64,000 nt of DNA from Rotaria sp. Silwood1 (taxonomy: Eukaryota > Rotifera > Eurotatoria > Philodinida > Philodinidae), in contig CAJNOP010000121.1 of NCBI GenBank assembly GCA_905250075.1, positions 70,375-134,374 of the forward strand. Reading direction: 5' to 3'. Made by a program: the position numbers and the translations under genes. The notes beneath the pieces are model-generated. The model saw only the letters and a program-made list of their open reading frames with translations, did no database searches and was not told the origin of the DNA. Positions 35,101 through 50,100 of the stretch are shown piece by piece; positions within the stretch are counted from its first letter, which is position 1; each line of letters starts with the position of its first letter.

Positions 35101-38100
35101 ATTTCCAACTGTTATGCCAGTTTTTGAGTAAATAACTGTTTCAAAGTTATTAAAAAATTATCTGCAGCTTTATAATGATAGAAGACTTATTTTTAAGTTC
35201 AAAACTAGAATAAAACAAAAGTTAATCGTGTTGATGCTTTACAAAAGTGAACACTCGCCTCTTTATAGTTTCTTTCTGCTCTTTCTTTTGTTATATTAGA
35301 TTTTCGTTCATCACTTCCAATTATGGTTGATTTAAAAAATGAAGCATTACGTGAACGTCATTGGCGACAAATTATTCAAGAGACTCATATTGATATTGAT
35401 CTAACAAATAATATTCTCACATTAGAAAACATATTTCAAATGAATTTACATCAATATCATGATATCATTCAAAGTAATTATAATTGTTGTAAAATACAAT
35501 CGAAAAAAAATGTTGAAATACAACATAACAGATGGTACCATAAAAACATCACAAACTGAATATAAATAAGGGTTCTTTGTTATATATGAACTACTCTCTT
35601 ATTGTATTTCTAGATTGTGAAGAAATATCTTCTAATATAGATAGAATAGACTAATCTCCGTGTGATTAATAATAGTAACTCTATTGTATTTCATGTTTGA
35701 ACCCTTCAAATAGGCCCTAAGAGTCTTTTTAAGCAAAGAATGCAAAAAAAGAAATCATTACTATACAGCAATGTGCAGTATTGGTGTAAATATTGAAAAG
35801 TGAAGCACTGACTCAAGATCCAATAGGCACGGATTACACTGACACCCACCGTCGATGTAACACATTAGGACATCAGCTTACATTGAGATATATTCTTTTT
35901 TGCAGATATGTGCTCTTTTACTTCATTGAACACTAAGTTGATAGTTATTAAATTGAAATTATACATCTCTACTATGATATTAAGTAAAATAATCAATATT
36001 GATTTTGAAAATTTATAATCTAGGTATTTTACAAACAGCTATTAAAGAATTACAAATTGAAAAAAATCTTCATGATATTCAACAACAATGGGATACAATG
36101 CGTTTTCAAATTCATAAACATTATCGTCATACATTAGGTACAAATATTCAACAAGAACGTGGTTTTATTATAACTGGTGTTGATGATATTCTTCAAACAC
36201 TTGAAGATTCAATTTTACTTCTTAATAGTATATATGAAAATTTTCTTTTTGAATAATTATTTTGTATGTATTCTATATTTTTTAATTCTTGTTAAGCTAT
36301 ACTAACATCACGTTTCGTTGGTATTTATCTAACACAAGTTGAACAATGGATTGGAATTTTATCTTTAATATCTGATGTAATTAAATTATGGACAATTGTA
36401 CAACAAAAATGGATGTATCTTGAAAATATATTTATTGGTTCTAATCTACAATATGGTGAAGATGCTAAACGATTTGATACAACTGATAAATTATATAGAA
36501 AAATAATGTTTGGTATATTTGAAATATTTTCAATCAATCATATTTTATTATTATTATTATTATTATTTTAGAAACATCAAGAAATTCATTAATTAAAGAT
36601 GCTTGTATACATCCTGGTCGATATGATGAATTAAAATCAATATTAAATCTTATTGAAAAAATTCAAAAAAATTTAAATGAATATTTAAATACAAAACGTC
36701 AATTATTTTCACGTTTTTATTTTCTATCTGATGATGAACTTCTTTCAATTATTGGTTCATTAAATCCAAATCATATTCAAGAATATTTACAAAAAATGTT
36801 TGATAATATTTCATCATTAAATTTTATACATTATGATCAATTATTAATATCAAAAGAAAAACAACAACAACAACAACAACAACAACAAAATGAACTAATA
36901 GATGAACAAATACAAGATAATTCTATTTATGCCATAGCAATGATATCATTAGAAAAAGAAGAAATGAATTTTTTAAATCCAATTGAATGTAATGGAAAAG
37001 TTGAAATATGGATGTCAAATATTGAAAAAGAAATGAAATATTCAAATCGTTGGTTAACTAAAGAAGCTATTTTTTATTATCGTTTTAAACAAAATAGATT
37101 AGAATGGATGAGAAAATATATTGGTATGGTTATTCTAGCTGTAAATCAACTTTGGAGTACATGGGAAATCGAAGAGTATGTTAAGAAAAATAAAATCACA
37201 TGTTTAATATTAACTAATAAAAATATATTTCTAAGTATCTAATCGTCTGTGATTTGAGACTATGTGCATAATGTAGATTTCAATGAGCTATAAATATTCG
37301 GAAAAGAATTCAGGCTAATATCGGAACTGTAAGTTTCAAATTTGTTCATTGTAGCAATTCTATAATAAGAACATTCGATATATCTATTGAAATAAACTAT
37401 TCTCATTAAAATCTATCTTTATAGAAAGGTTTAAATCGAAATTCAGAAACTCAGATTTCTTGTGGTGTTTCTGAGCTCGAACTTATTTCGGGATTTTTAT
37501 AAGGTGTAGGTTTTGATTTCGATTTCAGTTCTCCTTACATGTACAACCACATTTATCTATGGAATACATTGTACTGTATATTTATCATCTCTCGCATTCC
37601 TAGATACTACTACAATTGTTAAAAACTTGTGAGTAAGTAAAGTCTAATGATGATTAATTCATTTGAAACCGTAGGATTCATCTGTTACTTAAGAGCCATT
37701 AGGACTGGATTTGTTTTTTGGAATTGCTTGAGTTCAGAGAGTTCAATGATTTAATTTGCATTTTTGAGAGTTCTATTAGTTCAGAACATACGGGATACGA
37801 ACACATCTCATCAAGAATCATTATTCTTAGATTTTATTTTCTAAATTTTAGTCAATTTGATAAAATGATTAAGCATAATCAACGTTCATCAATGAAAACT
37901 TATGTTAAACAATTAAATTCTCAAATAGAAGAAATTGTTATAGAAATGCGAAAATTTTTAAAACCAAGTATACAAAAAAATAAAATAAAATTTTGCTTCA
38001 TTAAAAATACTGATACCATGAATTCTTTATTTAAGATGAATATAATAAATTTGAAACAGTTCTTACTATCGATGTACATACTCGTGATATGGTAGATATT

Positions 38101-41100
38101 TTAATTCGTGATGGTATTAATGAACGTCATGATTTGTAAGTTAATCAAATATGTATTATAGAAATTCTATAGTCATTTAAATTTAGTTCATGGCAATGTC
38201 AATTACGTTTTTATTGGTTATCAAAAGAAGATAATTTATTTTTACAACAATGCAATGGAAAATTTGAATATGGTTAAAAACAAAAGTTTTGAATAGAGAC
38301 TTTTTATATAGTTTTTTTTTTCTTTTGTAAAATAGGTTATGAATATATGGGTCTTAATGGTCGTCTTGTTATTACACCATTAACTGATCGAATTTATCTA
38401 ACAGTTACACAAGTAAATAGAATGTTTAGTATTTTGTAATAAAACTATAATAGTTCAATTGTAGGCTTTGTCAATGTTTCTTGGTTGTGCACCAGGTTTG
38501 ACTGATGTATAACATAGAATATTGAATTTTTATATTCGATTTTTTTTTTGTATAGCTGGACCAGCAGGTACTGGAAAAACAGAATCAATTAAAGATCTTG
38601 CTAAAGCTATGGGTCTTCTTTGTGTTGTTACTAATTGTGGTGAAGGTAAGATTTTCTTTAGTATTCATTAGTTCAACTTAGAAATCGAACCAGTACTGAT
38701 ACAAATTTCAGATGAATCGATCTGACCTATTGAGATTAGTACCGATCATCAAAAAAAAATCTAGATCAATTTCATTTCTGATGTAATGTCTTGTGATTTT
38801 TAGGTATGGATTATCAATCAATAGGTAAAAATTTAAATGGTTTATGTCAAACTGGTGCTTGGGGTTGTTTTGATGAGTAAATTATTTAAATATTCTTTGT
38901 TTTTAATATTCTAATAATTATTTATTTAATAAAAAAAAACAAAACAGATTCAATCGTATTGAAGCATCTGTTCTCAGTGTAGTTTCTACTCAAGTAAAAA
39001 GTATTCAACAAGCATTATCATTACGTCTCAAAGAATTTTTTTTTGAAAACAATCAAATTCAACTTCTATCAACTGTTGGTATATTTGTAACAATGAATCC
39101 AGGTTATGCTGGTCGAACAGAATTACCTGAATCAGTTAAAACTTTATTTCGTCCTGTTGTTGTTGTGTAAATATGTTTTTTTTTATCAATCTTCTATTTT
39201 ATTGTATCTTTTATGGAACTCACACATACTTTCAAAGAAAATAGTAGTTGTAAGTCTAAATTGAGGCTTTTTCGGTTCGATTCTATGTCTTAGAAACGGA
39301 GTTAGTCAATAGTAGCACACAAAACAGACCACCAATGGAAAAAAGGACAAAATTTCTTTTCAAAATGCAGAAATCAATGTGACAGATTGTTTCTTTTTTG
39401 CTAAGTGATGATACATATGAGTTCCACATTTGACTCCTAATGGTTCTGTGTTGGAAAGCTTCTTTTAATATAAACAAAATTTATTTTCAGTGTTCCAGAT
39501 ATGCAATATATTGGAGAAATAAAATTATTTGCTAATGGATTTATACATGCAAAGATTTTAGCTAAAAAAATGGTAACATTATATCGTTATGCATCAGAAT
39601 TACTTAGTAAACAAGTATATTAAATTTATAAAATTTAAATAACAAACTTGTTTGTTTTTTTTTTTTCTAAATATTTTAGTATCATTATGATTGGGGTTTA
39701 AGAAGTTTTAAAGCTGTTCTATCAATGACAGGTTATTTAAAACGAACATCAATGAAAGAAGATCCTGAAGAAATTGTTCTTCTAAGAGCATTACGTGATA
39801 TGAATATACCAAAATTTATTTATGATGATGTTCATTTATTTCTTACATTATTAAATGATTTATTTCCAAATATTCATTGTCCAGAAATATTATATGAAAA
39901 TTTAAATCGAATAATTAAAGAAATATTAATCAAACAACAATATATTTTAGTTCCAGAACAAATTAATAAAATTATACAATTATATGAAACAATGATGACA
40001 CGTCATTCAACAATGTTAGTTGGACCAACAAGGTAAAACAATTTATTATTATTATCCAACAAAAAAAAAGGAAAGATTTTATTTTAGTGGAGGAAAAACA
40101 GTAGTTTTAAATACTTTAGCTGAAGCACAAACTCAAATGGGAATGAAAACAAATTTATATACATTAAATCCAAAAGCACTAAGCGTTATTGAATTATATG
40201 GTACACTTGATCCATTGACACGTATGTATATATATATATACATATGTTAACGTCCAAATTTTCAATTAGAGCCTAAGTATATAACATTCTATGTTGAGTT
40301 GTAGGTTGAATTCAAGGAGTATAGTGAATTAGGAAAGTGTGGATGAAATTGAATCATCATTGATGCTAAAACAAATTTTGAAATAGTAAAATAATTAATT
40401 CATATCTAGATTATCGATGTAAAAGAGAGGACGAAGAGAACAAGTACATCTATATTGACACTCTTCGTTGATTTTTTTTTTGTATTGATTGATATTGTAT
40501 TTTGTAGAAAATAGAATTCCGTGTATTATGGTTGGTTTTTCAACTCGAGAATAATCTAAATTAGTGTGATATTCACAATAAGATCTTACGAAGGATCATT
40601 TTTGACTGTTCAATCACTTTTGAGTTCGAATTCGGTACGTTATGTAGACCCTATTGAGTTATGAAAAAACTGCAAAACAACAAATGCTCTTAAGCCTTTT
40701 GTCAAGACTTATAAGTATTTTACTTAAATTCTGGCCTAGAGCATGGGTCAAAAAATTGAAGTATGGTATTTCGAGTTGAGATTAAGTCTGCATATAGTTC
40801 TATTTGTGAATAAAATATCCTGAAAATTTTAGCTCAAAATGATGTTGCTTTTCTGAAATATTAGAGCCTCCATAATCACCTAAAATGCTAGAATAATTCT
40901 GTTGTTTTTTTGGACTTAAATATCTCAATAAAGAAACATTAGTTTAAGCTAAATTTTTCAGAATATTTTATTCACAAGTAGAATTATATGCAGGCTTAAT
41001 CTCAACTCGAAATACCATACTTCAGTTTGTTAATGTATACCATACTGTAGGTCAAAATTGAAGTAAAATGTCTACAAGTGTTGACAAAAGGCTTAAGGGC

Positions 41101-44100
41101 ATTTTTCCTTTTGCAGTTTTTTCATAACTCAATAGGATCTACATAACGTACCGAATCCGAACTCAAAAGTGATTGAACAGTCAAAAATATTCCCTCGTTA
41201 GATTAGATATTAATATATAGGTTTACTTTTGATATAAAAAGAATTGTATTCATATGTAGGTGAATGGACTGATGGTGTTGTTTCAATGCTTTATCGAATG
41301 ATTAATCGACCAACAACACGTAATGAAAGACGTTATATTGTATTTGATGGTGATGTTGATGCACTTTGGATTGAAAATATGGAATGTTTTTCTTTTAGAT
41401 TGTTTTATAAATAAAAATTGTCTTTTTATTATTTTTAGAATTCAGTTATGGATGATAATAAATTATTAACATTAGCTAATGGAGAACGTATTCGTTTACA
41501 AGATTATTGTTCTTTATTATTTGAAGTTGGTGATTTAAAATATGCATCACCAGCAACTGTATCTCGTTGTGGAATGGTTTATGTTGATCCAGAAAATTTA
41601 GGTCCATATCCAGTATGGAAACGTTGGTTAAATATGAATTTAATTGATCGATCAAATGAAAAAGAACAATTAGATTCACTTTATGATCGTTATACAAAAA
41701 ATGTCTTTAATTTTATTTATCAAGGTTTAACAGAAACTGGACAAAGACCAAGAATGAAAATGATTATTCCATTGTAAGTTCAAAAAAAATCAAAAACATA
41801 CATAAATAAAATATGTTATTATTTTTAGAACTCAAGTAAATATTATTGTACAATTAACAAAATTACTTGATTCATTATTTTTACCATTAATTAATCATGA
41901 GAAAAAAGATCAATTACAATTAAATTCTGATATAATTCATGCTATTTTTCTTCAAGCATTTATTTGGTCATTTGGTGCTTCTCTTAAACAAGAAGATCGT
42001 ATTATATTAGATAGATTTATTAAATATTTATCAGGTCTTTCAACTGTACCAATAGGTTCAAAAGCTAAATCCGGACAATTACCTAATGAAAAATTTCTAT
42101 TATTTGATCATATATTTCAACCTGAAATTAATCAATGGATAAAATGGAATGATCTCATTCCAAAATATGAACATGATCGATCAAAACGATTTACTGAATT
42201 AATGGTTCCAACTGTTGATACAATTCGTTTAGGTATGATAGAAAGAAAAAAAAACCGAATGTATTCATTTAAAATATATGATTAGTAACTCAAATGACTG
42301 AAAATATTTGAAATAGTTCTAATCGATAAAGATATATACTGTTAGAACAGATTTTCTGATATAATCTGTCGTGTTGGAAGTCTTGAGCTATGAGCCGATC
42401 AATCCGTATCATTTCTTTGTCAAAGAAAATTTAATACAACAGCATCTCATCTTTTTGACGATTTCGAAATGTTTGGTTCAGAGACCGAAACTGAATTGAG
42501 TTGAGGATATTTTTAATACATTTCGGTCTGGATGTGTGATCATTTGTTGAGATAGATATAGTACCCTGTTTGAAACCATACAATTTGAAAAATTCGAATA
42601 ACTTTTACTTGTGAGAGGCTTTCCACAAATGTCTCTATTAATGATTTTGTTTGCTCATAGGTAATACATAATGTTCTAGTGCAAATTCTTAAGCAATTTG
42701 AATTTTTATTGAGACTTGGCAGATCAATGAAATTTTCAATAAATCTATTTGTTGGGAAGTACAAGTTTCCGTAAAATTCTAGTTTTAAATTTTATCGTGA
42801 AACTTTCTACAAAGTATGATTTTTTTTCAAAAATAGACACTCTTCGAAGCGTTGTGAATAATATAAGAATATTTTGAAAAGTTTGTGTCATGAAAAAACG
42901 AAGTTTAGAAACATCTTTCTACAATTTACTGTATATATAAAACTATTACATGGACATAGTTTCATAGGAAAATTCAAAAACATGATATTTACTCAAATTC
43001 TGTTAGGATTTTCACTAAAGAAAAATCTATGTAGTGTCTGGTGGCAACAAAAATCTACTGAAATCAGTATTTTGAGAAATACTCTCTTTAATTTCATATT
43101 GTGCAATGTTGATTTAGAATGGCTTATTAAATCTATGGTCGCAATTCATCAACCTGTTTTATTTGTTGGTGATACTGGCTCAAGTAAAACAGCAACTATT
43201 CTATCTTATATACGTAATTTTAATTCACAATATACAAATTTAATATTAAATTTTTCTTCTCGTACAAAATCAATTGATGTACAACGTTCAATTGAAACTC
43301 AACTAGAAAAACGTTCAAAAGATACTTATGGACCAACAGTTGGTACTAAATTAATTGTATTTCTTGATGATATTTCGATGCCAAAAATTGATCAATATGG
43401 AACACAACAAGCTATTGCTTTACTTAAATTACTCGTTGAAAAACATGGAATGTATGAACGAACTGGAGAACTTAATTGGAAATATGTTACAGATATTGAT
43501 TGGATTGCTGCAATGAGTACTCCTGGTAACGAATTATGATGAGAGAAGTACACGAACTAATACTCATCGTATGAATTTATATTGAGCTTACAAAACCGCC
43601 TTGATGAAACTAGCAAAAGCCTAATACAATTCATCGTTATGAGTCTTTGAAGCCAATTTTGGATTGTTTTATTGAGGTTTCTGATTCAGCTTTAGGTAAA
43701 TACCGAATAATCAATAAACAGAATTTCACGATGAAATTTTACTCATAAATAGATCGCATAGGTTGTAAAATATTTTAAAAGTTTCTGCCCGAAAAAAAAA
43801 ATCGTTCTTTCTTCGAGATATCATATTTCTAAAAAGCCGTTAAGTTTCCATAAAAATTCAATATCTCGATAAAGAAACGTTCTTTTCCGTTGAAATTTTC
43901 TGGATACTCTACTAGCGAAATTTCATGTCAGAATTCTAGTTTTGGATTTTTGGAGTGTAGCTGTTTAAATAGTTTTACGAAAAGAGAAGATTTTTATAAA
44001 CTTTTTTCGATCATCTAAGACTCAAACGATGAGTATCAATTCGAATTGTTCTCTCATTCAAATATGAAAATGTTAAATCTACTGATTTGTTTATTGTTTT

Positions 44101-47100
44101 CTTTGTAGGTGGAAGTAATAATCATATTGATCCACGTTTTATTAGTCATTTTAGTATATTTTATATATCACCTCCAACACGTGAATCACTTTTTCATATA
44201 TTTTCAACAATATTAAAAAGTCATGTAATAACATTTCCAATTGAAATTCAAGAAATAATTCCAAATATAATAAATTATACTTTACAATTATATGAAGATA
44301 TGATTCGATTATTTGTTCCAACACCAATAAAATTTTATTATATATTTTCATTACGTGATCTTAGTCGAATAATACAAAGTATTTTACAAACAATACCAGA
44401 AAGATTTAATACAATTGAAAGATTTTTACGTGTTTGGTTACATGAATGTATTCGAATATTTTCTGATCGTTTTAATGATATAAAAGATGAAGAATTATTT
44501 AATAAAATTTTACAAAATATTATTGATAATAATTCTTTATTAAAATCTTATAGAAATTATTTATTTCGAAAACCAATTTTATTTGCTGATTATCGTACAA
44601 TATTACAAGATGATGAACCAAAAATATATGAAGATTTACAAGATTATCATGCTATTAAATCAATATTTGATGAAATTATTTTAGAATATAAAGATAAATA
44701 TGGATATATTGATATTGTTTTATTTAATGATGCACTTGAACATTTAACACGTATTTATCGTGTTTTACGTTTAGATCGTGGACATTTATTATTAATTGGT
44801 ACAGGTGGTTCAGGAAAAAAATTACTTGCTAAAATAGCTACATTTACAGCTAAATATCAAATATTTGAAATACAATTAACAAGAAATTATAATGAATTAT
44901 CATTTCGTGAAGATTTAAAAATTTTATTTTATCAAATTGGTTTAAAAAATATAAAAACAGTTTTTATTTTAAATGATACACAAATTGTTGAAGAAAGTTT
45001 TCTTGAATATATTAATAATATTTTATCAAATGGAATTGTACCTGCATTATTTACTGAAGAAGTATATAAGAAAAAAAAAAAAACAAAAGAATATTTGAAA
45101 AACTAATTCATTTGAATTTTTATCTATTTAGGAAAGAGATGGAATTATTAATGAAATACGTGAAGAAGCATTAAAATATATTAAAATTTTATCAAATGAA
45201 AATATTTGGCATTATTTTATTCAAAAATGTACATTAAATTTACATGTTATTTTATGTATGAATCCGAGTGGAAACCTTTTACGAAATCGGTAAATCTTAG
45301 ATGATTACTTTTCAGAAACTGTACTGCGCAAAAACCTTTTGGAAATGGCACTTCCTACTAAAGATGTTTAGAGTAGACTTTTTTTTTTTCGTATTTCATA
45401 TTCTAGTTGAGCAAAGTGTTCTTAATTTTACACTACTCTGCACAAATCTCTACACTTCATCAATCTGTAACTTATTTTAGAAGGTTTTTTCTTTCTTACA
45501 CCCTCCTAATAGTACATTACTAGAAAGAGCAACATAGTATCAACATAGAGATGCGTAGAATAAAGTGTTTTCATTCCGTGCGTCTAGACTGAGAAAAACC
45601 TTCTAATCCTTATTCTTCCCTGTAGGGTAGTTTTGCGGTCACTATTTTTGAGCAAAAAAATTCTTTATTTTGTCTCTGAGAATGGCACTTTCGAATTTAA
45701 AAAGCTATGATCTGATCAAAGATAATCATCATTAAATTGTGTACCGGTAAAATTTTTTCACAATAGAACTGCTTCTCAAGTTTAGCAACTCTTTATAAAA
45801 CTAATGAGATTCAAATATGAAAAAGTCTTTAGTAAAATGTATATGTAGTATAACAATATATGAAGAAAGTGATGAAGTATTCACGTTCTAATACTTCAAT
45901 ATTGTGTAGCATCCTGTGTGAAACATACCTTAGTTTTTTACTAAATCTGAAGCCTTCCCTATCTATATCTCAATTGAAACAGTTAAACTCAGTCTAAATA
46001 TATAATGAATTGTACATTCAACTCAAACAATGAATAGTAATCATTTTCTATTGTAATAATATTAATTAGAGCTCGAAATTTTCCAGCATTAATCAATAAT
46101 ACAACTATTGATTATTTTGCTCGATGGCCACAACAAGCTTTGTAAGTTTATTTTTTGTGTAATACTGTTCATCTTAAATATAAAATGTGTTTAAAGATAT
46201 GCAGTTGCTGAACATTTTATATCACGTTTTAAATTAATTTCTGATGAATATAAAAATAATATAATTGAACATATGGCTATGGTTCATGAATCGACAAATT
46301 TCTATTGTGATATTTATATGGAAAAAATGCGACGAAAAGCTTATGCAACACCGAAAAATTATTTAGATTTTATTCATACATTTATTTATCTTTATAAACA
46401 AAAGAAAGAAGATTTATCTAAACAAGCTGAACGATTAAATGTTGGAATTATTCGAATTGATGAAGCTAGTATACTTATACAAGAAATGGATAAACAATTA
46501 GAAATACAACGTAAAGAACTCGGTAAGTATAAAGCAAAGATATAATTGGCACTAGTTACTAATCAGATGTCAATCTATCTTATTTGCTTTCCTTAGTTTA
46601 CAATATAAATTTATTTAGAACTTCTCTGGGTGATAATAGTAACTGATAGAAGATATATTGTGAAATGTTATTAAAAGTTGACTAAACTTCTTTTTACAAC
46701 ATGGAAAACTCTTCCTATTATGAAGGTTCTCTTCATATAATTAATTCCTCGGAAAAAAATGGAACTGTGTATATTAAAATATATTCCTATTTTTCAGACT
46801 TTTTTCCTAAAAGATCTTAAAACACTTAGGTTAACATTTTTAAATACTAAAAATCGCTTGCAAAATCATTGAAGTTACTTCTTTTAAATCTATTTAGATA
46901 AAAACTTTGAAAATTTTCTACTCTTGAACATAATAAAAGAACTGGGATCTTCTACTGTGAGACGAAGTTTACCTCAAGTAATTCTATCCAGAGATAGAAT
47001 CGGCAACTAACAACGAATTGCTTCAGAATCGGTATGGATTTCAGATCTGTATCATTCTAAAGTATAGAATATACTAGAAAATAGTCATAGCCCATCGTTT

Positions 47101-50100
47101 ACTAACAAAAGTCATGTTATTGTCTTAAACAATTATAATGTATTTTTTTTTCTATTTTAGCAATTAAAACAAAAAAATGTGATGATTTATTAACAGAAAT
47201 TACCACTTTAACAGCTAAACAAACAGAACGTAAAAGTCGAGTGAGTATTAAACGATCTTTATCAAAGAAAAATTTATTTTTTTCGACCACTCAATCTTCA
47301 AGTGTTGATCCACACCTTCATTTCATTTTGTGGTTTTGTTTATGTTTAAATGTTGTATTTAGTTATCATATTCATCGATATCACATAGTTATATCCATCA
47401 CTCCAAAAAATCAATAGAGAAATTTGAAAAATTTTAATAATTAAATCTTTTAAAAAAAGAACGCTAAAAACCTATGTAATGTCCTTAAATCTTATCATAA
47501 AATTAACACACTTATAGTTTATAAATATCTAAATAAAGATATATTTGTTTTCTTTAGGCATTAGAAAAAAAACAATTAGTTGATGAACAATTAATAATAA
47601 TTGAAAAAGAAAAACATGATGCTGAATCTCAATTAGAAGAAGCTATGCCAGCATTACTTGAAGCTCAACAAGGTCTTGATACACTTAAAGCAGCTGATAT
47701 AACTGAAATGCGTAGTTTTGCCAATCCAGTTGATACATTACGATTAATTGGTTATTGTATGCTTATTTACTTAGGTCATCCATCTATTAGTTGGAAAGAT
47801 GTAAAATATTTCTTTGTTTTTTTTTTTCAATATTATTAATATTGTTTTATTTTCTAATAGGTTCGAGCTGTTATGGCTGATATGAAATTTATAACAAATT
47901 TAAAAACTCGTGATCCTGATTTATTTACTTCAAAACAAGCTGTACAATTAAAAATTTATTTAAAAAAATTAGAAGAAAAACTTGATTCAAATCATATATA
48001 TTCATTATTAGAAAAATCAGAACGTAATATAAAACTTGTTCAATTAATGATAAATGTTAGTCGTGTTGGTGGTAGTTTATTAAAATTTATTCATGCTATT
48101 GATAATTATATGGATAAATATCGTGAAACAAAACCTAAAAAAGATCGTTTATTATCAATACAAAATGATTATGAAAATAATCTTTTAGAAATAAATCGTC
48201 TTGAAAATAGTATTGAAAAATTAACAAATATATTAAATGATTTTCGAAAACGATTTAATATAGCAATGGAAGATAAATTAAAATTTCAAAATGAAACTGA
48301 TATAGCTATACGTCGTCGTACAGCAGCTGAAAAACTTTTAAATGGTTTTAAAAGTGAAATATTACGTTGGAAAAATGAACTTTATTCAATGAAACAATAT
48401 GAAAATGAATTAATTGGAAATTGTTTATTATCTAGTGCATTTCTTGCTTATTGTAGTCCATTTTCATATGAAATTCGTCAAGAATTATTATATAATCAAT
48501 GGAAAAATAATTTAAATGATAAAAATATATTATTAACAAAAAATTTTCATATACAAAATTTTCTTTCATCAAATATTGAAATATCTGAATGGATATCACA
48601 AGGTTTACCAGCTGATGAATTTTCAATACAAAATGGAATTCTTACTTTACAAACAAATCGTTTTCCATTTTGTATTGATCCACAATTACAATGTTTATTA
48701 TGGATTCAACAACGAGAAAAAAAAGCAAATTTAAAAATTTTATCTATGCATGATAGAGATTTTTTAAAACATTTAGAATTAGCTATTAAATATGGGTAAA
48801 TTTAATCATTATTTTAAAATATTCTTTGTTAGAAATTCTTCAATAGATAGATTTTTTAAGAACTTCCACTCAAGCCAATGAAGTCTTCTTATACGAAGGT
48901 TTCGTAGATATTTTAAAAAACACAAAATTTTGAACATCATGAGGAATGACCGAATTTTCTTTGACCTTTCTTCAAAGAAATTATGAAAATCATAAAAACC
49001 GAAAAAAAAAGGCATTTTTTTAGTCGATTTTATTATTTGTGATACTTTTCGATTCCACATTTTATTCAGAAGTTTGTATCCTTTACGATGGCATTGTTAA
49101 AAAGAATAATAGTCTGACAGCTGAAAACTACCATGTTTGACTTTTTATAAATTTTTCAATCATAGGTCATGTGTGGAATCTCAGTAGAGAATGTTTTAGA
49201 TAGAAAATTTCATGAGCTATATATATCACCATCTGAATTTCAACTAGATGCGCAATTTGATAGAAAAACAAAATCAAAATAATATATTATTGTACAATCT
49301 TTTTCTACCGACATACATTGAAATCGCATGAAATATTCAGAACATGATGAAGCTGAAAAAGAATGCCTCGGATAAAATTTTCAATGTCAATATAATGACT
49401 TCTTTGAGAGTTATTTGTTAAACTTAGAGCAAAAATTGCTCATTTTGCAATTCCGAATTCTTTATGAATCTTTCTGAAAAACAATTAGACATTTTTTTTA
49501 AATTGTTTAGTAGGAGACACATAAGTACAGGAACTAACAGAGACTATATTTTAAAACTCTTCTTTTATATATGCCGATGAAGTAGCTGGCAAATTCAACA
49601 CTCCTAAATAGCCATCCGAAAAGCATAAATCAAGAGCAAAACGAAAAATATTATTATACTACAGAAATTTTACGGTAGAGCTAAGTGAATATGGACGATT
49701 GGTTTTTGATACTGCTTCAATCGACAGCTGTTGAATTTCACCGAAATACATCCACACCCACATCCAGAAGATAATAGAAATTACAAAAAGCCTTGGCAAG
49801 AAAGAAAGTATCAACTAAGACAAATGAAGAATACTCTAATCATAAGAGCAGATATATATTACAAGCATTAGTGATTTGCCCAGAGTCATTTCATGACTGA
49901 TGGCACTAAGGTTTGAATACAATACTTTGTGGATATGTATTGAACAACGTAGGCATTCAATCATGGCAGACGTTTCAGTTAACTAACCATGTTGATGATA
50001 ATGAAAGGTCAAACTTTAGACCTGCGCTTCTCATATTTTCCACTTGTCTGACAAAATTTAAGGTTTTTCTTTTTCGAGTGGGAGACTCTTTGATCGAAAA

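Noticed and set aside
44109..45061. AAA4 P-loop GTGGSGKK as a disabling mutation
   Set aside because: The essential Gly and Lys are present; the change after Lys is within what dynein AAA4 sites tolerate.
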